Assembly (NCBI GenBank): GCA_018613035.1
Contig: JAGGRA010000042.1
Location: 1-37,155, forward strand
Origin: Pseudomonas sp. ISL-84
Lineage (GTDB): Bacteria > Bacillota > Bacilli > Bacillales > Cytobacillaceae
DNA length: 37,155 nt
Direction of reading: 5' to 3'
Position 1 is the stretch's first letter. Each line of letters opens with the position of its first letter. The position numbers and the translations under genes are program-made. The notes under the pieces are model-generated. The model had not been told where the DNA came from and searched no databases. It saw only the letters and a list, made by a program, of their open reading frames with translations. Positions 23,544 to 31,623 of the stretch are shown one piece after another.

Positions 23544-24802
23544 TACATTTTATGGCCGCCAACCAGTGTAGCCCGGTGCTTGGCGGTTCCCGCACTTGTA
23601 TAAGATACGGCTCTCAACAGGGCTCCTCCCCCAAACTTGGAGCGAATCCGGTCAACCGTGTAGCCGAGCTCCCGTTTTTTCCAGCCATCCAGATCAAACA
23701 GGCTCAGCTGCATTTCGCAGTCATCCGTAATATTTCCGAGGGAGATAGAGATTTGCCGCACTGTTTTGCCTTCATAATTCTCGTGAAAGAGCTCCAGGCA
23801 GACCCGATAAAGATCCATCGTGATATTCGTTGGCTGATCAATCGTTCTTGAACGGTAAAAACCTCCCCCGAATTCATCCTGGCTGTATCCGAGGCCAAAG
23901 CTGATTGTTCTTCCGGCTTTGCGATGAGTGCGGGCTCTTCTTGCCACTTCCTCGCACATTTCGAGGACAACTTGCTTAATTTCCTCCTCCTCCTTGTAAT
24001 CCCTTAATAGAATCTGGCTTTTCCCAAAGCTGATCTGCCCTTCCATAATCGGCGCCCCCATTTCTGAAAGGTCAATTCCCCATGCATGGTGATAAAGCTG
24101 GTTGCCCATAATCCCAAACTTCTTTTCAAGCTTTTCCAGGTCATAGCGGGCAAGCTGGCCCACTGTGAAGATCCCCATTCCGTTCAGCGTTTTTTCGACG
24201 CGGCGTCCTATTCCCCACATTTCCCTTAAAGGGGATACGTTCCACAATTTCGTCTTCACATCTTCGTACTTCCACTCAGCAACTCCCTTCTTTTTCGCTT
24301 CGAGATCAAGGCAAAGTTTGGACATGAGCATATTCGGCCCTATCCCGATGGCACACGGAAGCTGAAATTCCCGTTCGATATCCCCTTTTATTTTCCAGGC
24401 AATTGTCTCGGCATCCCCCCAGAGATGGAGTGCACCATCTACTTTTATAAAGCTCTCATCAACACTGTACGTATGAATGGCTTCCTTTGGGACATAGCGG
24501 TTAAACACCCGGGTGATTTCGGTGGAAATTCTTAAATAAGTGGCCATTTTCGGCTCCTCAACCCTAATGCGGGGGTCATTGGGAACCTCAAACAGGCGGG
24601 ATCCAGTCTTTATCCCAAAGTCCTTTTTCATCCTCGGAGAGGCAGCCAGAACGACACTGCCCTTCCGCTCCAAGTTTCCGGCAATCACAAGGTAGCAATC
24701 AAGAGGGTCCAGGCCAAGCATGACAGCAGAACAGCTCGCGTAGAAGCTCTTCATATCAACACACAAAATTTTATTTTCCGGCATTGCGCTGTAATCAACC
24801 AT
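23543..24802 (-). CDS. yqjW: SOS-type Y-family DNA polymerase (UvrX/YqjW)
   Basis: Error-prone translesion polymerase. The 419 residues include the catalytic acidic residues Asp16 (CVDMKSFYASC, palm) and Asp115/Glu116 (YSVDESF), the little finger after about residue 240, and a clamp-binding motif QLSLF at 365-369. The frame continues to 24889, but the ATG at 24802 has AAGGAGG (12 bases away) and matches the MVDY start of B. subtilis YqjW. Two LexA-type boxes lie upstream, so SOS control is likely. The TAG stop was apparently created by MITE insertion (TA of the target plus G of the element). Confidence 0.94.
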   Translation of the reverse strand: MVDYSAMPENKILCVDMKSFYASCSAVMLGLDPLDCYLVIAGNLERKGSVVLAASPRMKKDFGIKTGSRLFEVPNDPRIRVEEPKMATYLRISTEITRVFNRYVPKEAIHTYSVDESFIKVDGALHLWGDAETIAWKIKGDIEREFQLPCAIGIGPNMLMSKLCLDLEAKKKGVAEWKYEDVKTKLWNVSPLREMWGIGRRVEKTLNGMGIFTVGQLARYDLEKLEKKFGIMGNQLYHHAWGIDLSEMGAPIMEGQISFGKSQILLRDYKEEEEIKQVVLEMCEEVARRARTHRKAGRTISFGLGYSQDEFGGGFYRSRTIDQPTNITMDLYRVCLELFHENYEGKTVRQISISLGNITDDCEMQLSLFDLDGWKKRELGYTVDRIRSKFGGGALLRAVSYTSAGTAKHRATLVGGHKM

Positions 24803-24942
24803 GACTTCCGACATCCTCCTTAGAAAAGTGTAAGGCGCCCGCTTGTCGGCTATGGCCTCGGGCTGATGGCGCCTGAAGCTAGACATCATCTAGCTTTAGA
24901 AAGTTATTTTTATTATCTTGAATTCATCTTGCTTCAGATAAA

Positions 24943-24954
24943 GAACGTTTGTTC
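24943..24954. promoter_or_regulatory. LexA (SOS) box 1 upstream of yqjW
   Basis: GAACGTTTGTTC fits the Gram-positive LexA/DinR site GAAC-N4-GTTC exactly. It lies about 140 bases upstream of the yqjW start. Confidence 0.75.
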
Positions 24955-24980
24955 TGTATATGTATACCCATTATATTAAG

Positions 24981-24994
24981 CGAATATGCGTTCG
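24981..24994. promoter_or_regulatory. LexA (SOS) box 2 upstream of yqjW
   Basis: CGAATATGCGTTCG fits CGAAC-N4-GTTCG apart from one base (T for C). A minus-strand TATAAT lies between the two boxes. Confidence 0.6.
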
Positions 24995-25092
24995 GTTTCA
25001 ATGGAAATTTTACGGGCTTTTTCTTAAATCAGGTTCTTTTGCCAGGTGCCGAAATTCCCAGAAACCTGTATAATCAGCATGAGGTGCAATAA

Positions 25093-25299
25093 ATGAACAA
25101 GAAACTAATTTTTAAAATGGTCCAAAACTGTTTAAAACAATACAACGAGGACAGCCATTCAGTTTCGCTCGATAGCAGAGAGTTTGATGAAATTTTCAAG
25201 AAAATCATTGAGGCAAAAAATAAAGAGGCTGACAGCGATCTGCATGAAATCGTAAATGATGCAGTGTACGGCTATATCACAGATTCGCCGTATTTTTAA
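25093..25299 (+). CDS. yqzH: YqzH family small protein
   Basis: A 68-residue acidic/basic mixed protein, starting MNKKLIFKMVQNCLKQYNED and ending DAVYGYITDSPYF. It has the length and position of B. subtilis YqzH next to yqjW. It is predicted helical, with no motif of known function. GAGGTG lies six bases before the ATG. Divergent from yqjW, so the SOS boxes lie upstream of both; SOS control of yqzH is possible. Confidence 0.72.
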   Translation: MNKKLIFKMVQNCLKQYNEDSHSVSLDSREFDEIFKKIIEAKNKEADSDLHEIVNDAVYGYITDSPYF

Positions 25300-25321
25300 G
25301 GGGACCCCGGAATAAGTGCAA

Positions 25322-25357
25322 AAAAGAAGCCGCCAGGCAATGCTGGCGGCCTTTTAG
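25322..25357. terminator. Bidirectional terminator between yqzH and yqjQ
   Basis: GCCGCCAG / CTGGCGGC stem, followed by TTCTTTTTTG on the minus strand and CTTTTAG on the plus. Confidence 0.85.
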
Positions 25358-25361
25358 TATT

Positions 25362-26156
25362 TTACTTCTGATTAAATGCGCGTTTCCCGATTTTTTCAAA
25401 CAACCTCGGAAACAGAGTATAAACAATGCTTCCTGCATTCATCCACCGTGGAAGATTAATTTCCCTGACAGGCGTCAGCATGGCATTAACCACTTTAAGC
25501 GCCACATACTCCGGTTTGAGCATATACCGCTGAACATTTTTAACATAGGTGCCCTTTTCATCGGCAATATTAAAAAAGTTTGTTTCAATAGGGCCGGGAT
25601 TTACGGCAGTTACGAATACATTGCTGTCAGCCAGCTCCATCCGAAGGCTGTTCGTATAGCCAAGAACTGCATGCTTGGTTGCGGAATAAACACTGGATTT
25701 CGGTGTGGCAATCTTGCCGGCCTGTGAAGCGATATTGATAATATGGCCGTTCTTCTGCTGCCTCATCGCCGGCAGCACCATGCTCGTGCAAGCCATCAAT
25801 CCGACAACGTTAACGTCAAACATGCCCTTTATTTCTTCGATTTTCGCTTCATGTGCCTCCCGAAAAATCCCGTATCCAGCATTGTTTACAAGAATATCCA
25901 CATGGCCGAGTTGGGCAAGAATCTCTGAAAACACAGCAGAGACCTCATCAGAGTTGGAGACATCAAGTTTATGTACATGAATGTCTACTGAAAACCGGCT
26001 GCGCAGATCGGCCTTAAGCGCATTCAATTTTTCAAGATTACGGGCAAGAAGAACAAGGTTTGCCCCTCTCTCAGCGCAAAGAGCAGCCATTTGGGCTCCA
26101 ATTCCCCCCGATGCACCCGTAATAATCACATTTTTATTTTTCAATCGATCTGACAA
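25362..26156 (-). CDS. yqjQ: Short-chain dehydrogenase/reductase YqjQ
   Basis: NAD(P)-dependent oxidoreductase, substrate unknown. The 264 residues have the cofactor loop TGASGGIG (13-20), NNAG (91-94) and the catalytic triad Ser144, Tyr157, Lys161 (YSATK). The C-terminus (MNAGSIVYTLFPRLFEKIGKRAF) suggests a membrane-facing helix. The start is TTG, one base after the yqjP stop, with GAGGTGG before it. yqjP-yqjQ is also a pair in B. subtilis. Confidence 0.92.
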   Translation of the reverse strand: MSDRLKNKNVIITGASGGIGAQMAALCAERGANLVLLARNLEKLNALKADLRSRFSVDIHVHKLDVSNSDEVSAVFSEILAQLGHVDILVNNAGYGIFREAHEAKIEEIKGMFDVNVVGLMACTSMVLPAMRQQKNGHIINIASQAGKIATPKSSVYSATKHAVLGYTNSLRMELADSNVFVTAVNPGPIETNFFNIADEKGTYVKNVQRYMLKPEYVALKVVNAMLTPVREINLPRWMNAGSIVYTLFPRLFEKIGKRAFNQK

Positions 26157-26157
26157 A

Positions 26158-27132
26158 TCAAACCACCTCTTTGGATGCGGAATACAGGAATGCTTTCTCC
26201 TCTTTATTTATATAAATCTCCCCTATAGAATGCAAATAATCAAGCTGGGCCACCGTTTCCGATATCGTCAGGGAAAGCTCTTTTTCATACACTTTTGGAA
26301 ATAGACGGCAGCAAGCCTCAAAAACAGTGAGTGATTCGGATTCGAGCCATTTTTTCACTTTCATGGCACGGTCGTGCTGGCGTCCAACCCTCTCTTCGAT
26401 TAATTCATTTACATTTGTAATATCTTCCCCATGACCAGAATAAAAAAGGCCGATTGGAAGATTCTGTACTTTTTGCAGGGAAGCGTTATATTGCAGCTGA
26501 GGCTTCGGCCGCTCTTTGCTTCCGGGCAAAGGCGGCTCCAGTATAGGGTTTGGAGAGATATGGGCGAGCAGATGGTCCCCGCCGATAAATACACCGTCCC
26601 TTTCCCTAAGCAAGCCGATATGGCTCTGGGCATGGCCTGGTGTCTCAATAATTGTCCAATCATCCAGCCCGGCAGGATGATCACCTTCCTTAAGCTCCCC
26701 TGTTAATGAGCGATTACAGGAAAAGCGAAGTGTCTTTCTCATCAAACCAATAAAGGATAAATACTTTTCCGGAACCCCAAATTCAGTAAAAAGTTTATAA
26801 TAAAATTCATCATGGGCTTTTAAAAAGGCTTCCGTCCGGGACAGCCACCTTTGATTTACTGAATGCCCATATATCTCCATATTCTGAGAAAAAAAGTCCA
26901 GCAATCCTGCATGATCAGGGTGATGATGAGTAAGGACTACCTGGTCGAAATCATCGGGAGTTAAACGGAGTTCTTTTAATTGCTCTTTTAGCGCTTCCCA
27001 TGCTTCTTCCGTTTTTGGACCCGCATCCACGAGAGTCAGCTTTTCTCCCTTCACGGCATATACGTTGACATCTCCGACAGCAAAAGGTGTCGGGATAACG
27101 AGTTTTGCAATTCCATCTTTCCATTCCGGCAT
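26158..27132 (-). CDS. yqjP: Metallo-beta-lactamase fold hydrolase YqjP
   Basis: A 324-residue zinc hydrolase of the metallo-beta-lactamase superfamily with unknown substrate. Ligands are seen in HHHPDH (69-74), ETPGHAQSH, GGDHLL and SGHGED. A C-terminal helical domain follows (RHDRAMKVKKW...), as in glyoxalase-II-like and LACTB2-like proteins, where it has a winged-helix shape. GGGGGC lies before the ATG. It is first gene of the pair with yqjQ. Confidence 0.9.
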   Translation of the reverse strand: MPEWKDGIAKLVIPTPFAVGDVNVYAVKGEKLTLVDAGPKTEEAWEALKEQLKELRLTPDDFDQVVLTHHHPDHAGLLDFFSQNMEIYGHSVNQRWLSRTEAFLKAHDEFYYKLFTEFGVPEKYLSFIGLMRKTLRFSCNRSLTGELKEGDHPAGLDDWTIIETPGHAQSHIGLLRERDGVFIGGDHLLAHISPNPILEPPLPGSKERPKPQLQYNASLQKVQNLPIGLFYSGHGEDITNVNELIEERVGRQHDRAMKVKKWLESESLTVFEACCRLFPKVYEKELSLTISETVAQLDYLHSIGEIYINKEEKAFLYSASKEVV

Positions 27133-27390
27133 TTTTCCAGCCCCCTAAAACGCTATATTTAAATAAGATACATTTCTTTTTCATATATTACCGCAGGCAA
27201 TTCTAGTGATACATAAGAATATAAATCATATTACTTAAGTCTTTTAAAATAAGGCGGTTGACTACAGCACAAATTCCCGAAACTCTATAGCAAAATTTAG
27301 AAAATTTTCATATATAGAAATAAGTGTACCGCTCTTTTTAATAATTGTCATTATTTTCACATAACTTTTCCCGAACTTTAATAAAAATTA
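27133..27390. other. Intergenic region upstream of yqjP
   Basis: AT-rich, no gene seen. AATAATTGTCATTATT near 27342 is a loose dyad. Otherwise nothing that I can assign up to the MITE at 27391. Confidence 0.4.
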
Positions 27391-27632
27391 GGCTCTGTTA
27401 AATTTGCCTGTTGATTTCCGCTGCAGGCACTCCCTTTCCGCGGGCGGTCCGGGAGCCTCCTCGTCGCTTTGCTCCTGCGGGGTCTCCCTTTGATCCGCAC
27501 TCCCGCAGGACATTGAATAAGCTTCCACGAATAAACACCGCACGAAGAAAATGCGCCAGCATTTTCGAGGATCTCGTGCCTTCCGCTCCAATCAACAGGG
27601 TGCTAGAAACTACAATTAGCTTTAACATAGCC
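27391..27632 (+). mobile_element. MITE-like repeat, copy 7 (reference long copy)
   Basis: 242 bp from GGCTCTGTTAAA to TTTAACATAGCC (11 of 12 paired). Flanks AAAAATTA and AAAAATTT agree at seven of eight bases. Inside, in order: CTGTTGATTTCCGCTGC, the GC-rich core with CTCCTGCGGGG and CTCCCGCAGGA arms, CATTGAATAAGC, the double hairpin GCACGA..AAATGC..GCATTTT..TCGTGC, and CTTCCGCTCCAATCAACAGG. It is just upstream of the proI promoter. Confidence 0.88.
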
Positions 27633-27652
27633 AAAAATTTTAAAAATACAGC

Positions 27653-27682
27653 TTGACAAACAGGGGTATCTTCTTGCATAAT
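27653..27682 (+). promoter_or_regulatory. Sigma-A promoter of the proI T-box transcript
   Basis: TTGACA (27653-27658), spacer of 18, CATAAT (27677-27682). It begins 20 bases after copy 7 ends. Confidence 0.65.
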
Positions 27683-27688
27683 CACAAT

Positions 27689-28020
27689 TAAAATTTGATT
27701 TTACAGATAAAAGCTGCACTCAACTGCAGCAGAAAAAATAGCTATGATTAAGATTAGTAAATAGGAAACGGCGAAAGAGAGTGAAGCTCAGCGGCTGAAA
27801 GGCTTCACCGTCCACTTGACTATTGAACCTGCCTTATGAGCTGTTAGGAAAAACCTAAACGCATTCCCGGCGTTATTGGGATCGAGATGCCTTTTAAAAA
27901 AGTGCAAATGGCTGTGTAATAAAAGCAGTTAAATGCTGCTGCAGAAAAGGCAATGAAGGTGGTACCACGGAAGCAAAGTCTTTTCGTCCTTTACTGGATG
28001 AAAAGACTTTTTTTATTTTT
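27689..28020 (+). ncRNA. T-box riboswitch, proline-specific, upstream of proI
   Basis: Senses uncharged tRNA-Pro and permits readthrough. Stem I includes GAGAG, the GTGAAGC / GCTTCAC helix with a GCGGCTGAAAGG-type apex, and the specifier loop GAA CCT G, where CCT at 27828-27830 is a proline codon followed by a purine. The T-box core AAGGTGGTACCACGG is at about 27956-27970. The terminator AAAGTCTTTTC / GAAAAGACTTT with its T tail is at 27975-28020. Proline specificity agrees with the downstream gene and with T-boxes on B. subtilis proI and proBA. Confidence 0.93.
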
Positions 28021-28157
28021 GGCTCTGTCTAAACTTGCCTTTTGATATCCGCTCAGTCACTCATCGAGCAAACACCGCACGATGCAATTTCGAGGATCTC
28101 GTGCCTTCCGCTCCATTCAACAGGGTGTAAATATCAACAATAAGCTTTAAGATAGCA
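28021..28157 (+). mobile_element. MITE-like repeat, copy 8, between the T-box and proI
   Basis: Starts GGCTCTGTCTAAAC directly after the T-box terminator T tail and ends TTTAAGATAGCA. The GC-rich core is deleted; the CGAGGATCTCGTGCC and TTCCGCTCC parts remain. 137 bp. The flanking octamers agree at only five positions, so the duplication is not proven. Confidence 0.75.
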
Positions 28158-28249
28158 TAGTTTTACGGTAGTCAGGTGCACCCTTACAGCGTTAAATTCA
28201 GTTTGGTCAGCTGGCTTGCGGAATATTTATTTTAGAAGGAGGAATAACA

Positions 28250-29080
28250 ATGAAAAAGTTAGTTGTTGTTGGCGCAGGATCCATGGCTGAAGCTTTAATA
28301 TCCGGAATCGTAGAAAGCCGGCTAATCAAGGGAGACAACATATGGGTAACTAATAAAGGCAATGAGGAAAAACTGCAATTCATGCAGAAAACCTATGGCG
28401 TTCAGGCAACTTACAATCTGGAAGAGATTTTCAAAGAGGCTGAGGCGGTTATTTTAGCGATGAAGCCTAAGGATGCGGCTGATGCAATCACCCTCATTAA
28501 GCCTTATTTAAATACAGAAATGCTGATCATTTCCGTGCTGGCAGGCGTTTCTATTGAAAGCATTGAGCTTTTGGCGGAAAGAAAGCTTCCAGTGGTCAGA
28601 GCCATGCCAAACACATCTGCGGCAGTCGGCAAATCGGCCAGTGCTTTATCAGTCAATGAAAAAGTATCAACAGAACAAATGGAGCTTGTGAAGGAAATGT
28701 TTGAAACGGTCGGAATGGCTGCATTTGTTGAGGAAAAACAGCTGGATGCGGTAACAGGCTTGTCAGGGAGCGGCCCAGCGTATATTTACTATCTTGCAGA
28801 AGCAATGGAAAAAAGCGCCGAAGAAATTGGGCTCGAAAAGGAGATGGCCAAAGAATTCATCATTCAAACGCTGATTGGGGCAGCCGAGATGCTGGCAAAA
28901 TCGGCTAAAGAGCCTCAGCAGCTCAGAAAAGAAGTAACAAGCCCTGGCGGCACAACAGAAGCTGGTGTAAGAGTACTTGAAGAAAATGGTGTCCAGAAAG
29001 CCTTTATAGAATGCATTAAGGAAGCGACAGCCCAATCCAAACGGCTTGGCCACAGCTTTAGCAGCACTGTAAAAATTTAA
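28250..29080 (+). CDS. proI: Pyrroline-5-carboxylate reductase
   Basis: Last step of proline synthesis, NAD(P)H-dependent reduction of pyrroline-5-carboxylate. The 276-residue enzyme has the N-terminal dinucleotide motif GAGSMAEA (8-15), the AMKP segment, GSGPAYIYY and the C-terminal signature TSPGGTTEAG. AGGAGG lies eight bases before the ATG. Controlled by the proline T-box; about 230 bases, including a MITE, separate the terminator from the start. proC is an alternative name; the T-box and locus point to the proI paralogue of B. subtilis. Confidence 0.96.
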   Translation: MKKLVVVGAGSMAEALISGIVESRLIKGDNIWVTNKGNEEKLQFMQKTYGVQATYNLEEIFKEAEAVILAMKPKDAADAITLIKPYLNTEMLIISVLAGVSIESIELLAERKLPVVRAMPNTSAAVGKSASALSVNEKVSTEQMELVKEMFETVGMAAFVEEKQLDAVTGLSGSGPAYIYYLAEAMEKSAEEIGLEKEMAKEFIIQTLIGAAEMLAKSAKEPQQLRKEVTSPGGTTEAGVRVLEENGVQKAFIECIKEATAQSKRLGHSFSSTVKI

Positions 29081-29163
29081 TTGACAGCACTTCCTAAAAT
29101 TTACGGCAAAGCTCCCCTTTGCCTTGGAACAAACTAAGAGAAAAGCATGAGGGAGTGCCTGCG

Positions 29164-30303
29164 ATGTTCACATTATTATTAAGCCTTAGCCTGCTTGTCT
29201 GGCTGGCTGTTTTCATGGATGCCTCTTTTGGGTTTAATCGGCTCGATCGTCTTGAGGATGCCGAAAGCACAAGTGTTGGGCCCCGCTTATCCGTGATTGT
29301 AGCTGCCCGGAACGAAGAAGCACGGCTGGAACAAAGCTTAAAAAGCCAGCTTGAACAAAGCTACAAAAGGATCGAATGGATATTGGTCAATGACCGGTCA
29401 GCAGACAAAACCGGAGAGATCATGGATTGGATGCAGGAGTCTGATTCAAGAATCAGAACCATTCATATTGACTCTCTCCCGGATGGGTGGCTTGGGAAAA
29501 ATCACGCCCTTTATAAAGGATACTGTGAGTCAACGGGAGAATTGATTCTGTTCACTGACGCTGATGTTTTATTTAAAAAAGAAGCCATCAGCAAGGCCAT
29601 ACATTATTTTAATCATCACAAACTTGACCATTTGACAGCAGCTCCCAATTTAAACGGAAAAAGCTTCTGGCTAAAAGCGTTCATCGCCTTTTTTCTTTTT
29701 GGTTTTTCCTATTATAAACGCCCATGGCTGGCGAATAACCCCAGTTCTAAAACAGGCATGGGAATCGGTGCGTTCAACCTGATCTCTAAACAGGCATATG
29801 AAGTGCTGGGTACGCATGAAGTGATAAAAATGCGCCCGGATGATGATTTAATGCTGGGCATGAAGATAAAGCAAAAAGGCTTTAGGCAAAGAATTGTAAC
29901 AGCGATGAATCTGATCGAGGTTGAGTGGTATGGAAGCTTAAAAGAAGCCTTTAAGGGGCTGGAAAAGAACACTTTCGCTGGGCTCCATTACCGAATCAGC
30001 ATGGTTCTGTTTGCCATTGCCGGTACGTTTATTTCACAGGTACTGCCCTTCGCCACCATTTTCTCACCAGATAAGATCATTTCAGGCTTAAGTCTTGCCA
30101 ATATCCTTCTGCTGGCTATCGTTTACACGATCATTACAAAAAGAATGTCCGCTTTCTCTCCTCTTCTGTTTCTTGTATTCCCAATTACAGCGCTCCTTTT
30201 TATTTATTCCATTATACGAGCCAGTATTCTAACACTTGTGCGGGGCGGAATTGTTTGGAGAGGTACTCTATACAAGTTAAGTGAACTCCGGGGCAAGCAC
30301 TAA
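29164..30303 (+). CDS. Family 2 glycosyltransferase, membrane-bound
   Basis: A 379-residue enzyme with an N-terminal membrane helix (about 1-20), a cytoplasmic GT-A catalytic domain and about four C-terminal membrane segments. The nucleotide-sugar metal motif is FTDADV (Asp132, Asp134), and the later RPDDDLMLGMKIKQKGF corresponds to the acceptor and Q/RXXRW-like region. VIVAARNEEARLEQSL is the typical family 2 start. Similar proteins are involved in carotenoid or hopanoid-type lipid glycosylation, but the acceptor is unknown. The start is the ATG at 29164 with GGGAG upstream; the frame opens at 29119. It follows proI by 83 bases without an obvious terminator, so readthrough is possible. Confidence 0.85.
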   Translation: MFTLLLSLSLLVWLAVFMDASFGFNRLDRLEDAESTSVGPRLSVIVAARNEEARLEQSLKSQLEQSYKRIEWILVNDRSADKTGEIMDWMQESDSRIRTIHIDSLPDGWLGKNHALYKGYCESTGELILFTDADVLFKKEAISKAIHYFNHHKLDHLTAAPNLNGKSFWLKAFIAFFLFGFSYYKRPWLANNPSSKTGMGIGAFNLISKQAYEVLGTHEVIKMRPDDDLMLGMKIKQKGFRQRIVTAMNLIEVEWYGSLKEAFKGLEKNTFAGLHYRISMVLFAIAGTFISQVLPFATIFSPDKIISGLSLANILLLAIVYTIITKRMSAFSPLLFLVFPITALLFIYSIIRASILTLVRGGIVWRGTLYKLSELRGKH

Positions 30304-30344
30304 TGGCGGCTGCAAAGCAAAACGCATTCAAAAGTGCTTGTTCT

Positions 30345-30373
30345 TTTCCATTTGATAGCACGCCTGCTATACT
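30345..30373 (+). promoter_or_regulatory. Candidate sigma-A promoter of namA
   Basis: TTTCCA (30345-30350), spacer of 17, TATACT (30368-30373). It lies 36 bases before the start codon. Confidence 0.45.
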
Positions 30374-30408
30374 TAATATTTAGGATAACGAAACAAGGAG
30401 GCTCATAT

Positions 30409-31428
30409 ATGGAAACAAAGCTTTTTTCCCCTTTTACAATTAAAGACGTAACCTTTAAAAACAGAATCGTTATGGCGCCGATGTGCATGTACTCGAGTCA
30501 TAACGAAGACGGAATGGTCCAAAACTGGCACCGTACACACTACACGAGCCGGGCTGTTGGCCAGGTGGGCTTGATTATTCTTGAAGCTACCGCTGTTACT
30601 CCACAGGGCCGGATTTCTCCGCAGGATTTAGGAATATGGAGCGATGACCATATCGCCGGATTAAAAGAATTGACTGATTTAATGAAGGAACATGGTGCAG
30701 CTGCAGGAATCCAGCTTGCACATGCCGGCAGGAAAGCTACAGTTGAAGGTGAAATTCTCGCCCCTTCTGCCATCGCATTTAATGAAAAAATGAAAAAACC
30801 AAAAGAAATGACCAAAGAAGAAATCTCTGAAACTATCGATGCATTCAGGCAAGGTGCTGAACGAGCAAAAAAGGCAGGCTTTGATGTCATTGAGATCCAT
30901 GCAGCACATGGCTATTTAATCAACGAGTTTTTATCACCGCTCAGCAATAAACGTACTGATGAATATGGCGGGTCAGCCGAGAACCGCTACCAGATTCTGC
31001 GTGAGGTCCTTGATTCGGTTAAAACCGTATGGGATGGCCCGCTATTTGTAAGGGTTTCAGCCAATGATTATCACGAAGAAGGCTTAACAGCAAAAGATTA
31101 TGCTGAAATGGGCAAATGGATGAAAGAACAGGGTGTAGACCTTATAGACGTTAGCTCTGGTGCCGTTGTCCCGGCAAGAATACACACCTATCCCGGCTAC
31201 CAGGTTAAGTATTCTGAAACAATTAAAGAAGGCGCTAATATCGAGACTGGCGCTGTCGGCTTAATTACATCCGGCTTGCAGGCAGAAGAAATACTTCAAA
31301 ATGCTCGAGCGGACCTAATTTTCATCGCCCGCGAATTGCTGCGCGATCCTTACTGGCCGCGAACTGCTGCCAAAGAACTGGGCGTGTCTATTGAGCCGCC
31401 CAAGCAGTACGAACGCGGATGGCTATAA
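30409..31428 (+). CDS. namA: NADPH dehydrogenase NamA (old yellow enzyme, YqjM)
   Basis: FMN ene-reductase that reduces activated C=C bonds and nitro compounds, with a role in handling electrophiles. The 339 residues match B. subtilis YqjM (338). Cys26 in MAPMCMYSS is the redox-tuning cysteine of the YqjM class, Tyr28 follows it, and the substrate histidines are in [28 protein letters not shown] and the C-terminal YERGW (the arginine finger for the partner subunit) are conserved. AAGGAGG lies before the ATG at 30409; the open frame upstream is not coding. A strong terminator follows. Confidence 0.96.
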   Translation: METKLFSPFTIKDVTFKNRIVMAPMCMYSSHNEDGMVQNWHRTHYTSRAVGQVGLIILEATAVTPQGRISPQDLGIWSDDHIAGLKELTDLMKEHGAAAGIQLAHAGRKATVEGEILAPSAIAFNEKMKKPKEMTKEEISETIDAFRQGAERAKKAGFDVIEIHAAHGYLINEFLSPLSNKRTDEYGGSAENRYQILREVLDSVKTVWDGPLFVRVSANDYHEEGLTAKDYAEMGKWMKEQGVDLIDVSSGAVVPARIHTYPGYQVKYSETIKEGANIETGAVGLITSGLQAEEILQNARADLIFIARELLRDPYWPRTAAKELGVSIEPPKQYERGWL

Positions 31429-31443
31429 AAGCTCCTGAAAGAT

Positions 31444-31478
31444 AGAAAAAGGGATGGTATGGTACCATCCCTTTTTCT
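31444..31478. terminator. Strong terminator between namA and the symporter gene
   Basis: AGAAAAAGGGATGGTA pairs perfectly with TACCATCCCTTTTTCT. T runs are on both strands. Its T-rich tail was the target of the MITE insertion that follows. Confidence 0.9.
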
Positions 31479-31481
31479 ATT

Positions 31482-31617
31482 GGCTCTGTTAAAGCTTATT
31501 GTTGATATTGACACCCTTGATTGGAGCGGAAGGCGCAAGTAGCCGAGGAGCGTCGGACCCGCCCGCGGTTCGCTGAGTGCCTGAAATGGAAATCACCAGT
31601 AAAAGTTTAACAGCGCC
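31482..31617 (-). mobile_element. MITE-like repeat, copy 9, with perfect target duplication
   Basis: 136 bp from GGCTCTGTTAAA to TTTAACAGCGCC (11 of 12 paired). TTTCTATT is on both sides (31474-31481 and 31618-31625). Inside are CTTGATTGGAGCGGAAGGC and CTGAAATGGAAATCACC with part of the GC-rich core. The right copy of the duplication overlaps the stop codon of the symporter gene. Confidence 0.88.
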
Positions 31618-31623
31618 TTTCTA

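Noticed and set aside
27388..27685. Minus-strand reading frames of 67 and 95 residues
   Set aside because: They lie wholly in MITE copy 7 and have no ribosome site; open frames arise from its GC-rich palindrome.
29103..29121. Hairpin GGCAAAG / CTTTGCC after proI as a terminator
   Set aside because: No T run follows, so it was not listed; transcription may continue into the glycosyltransferase gene.
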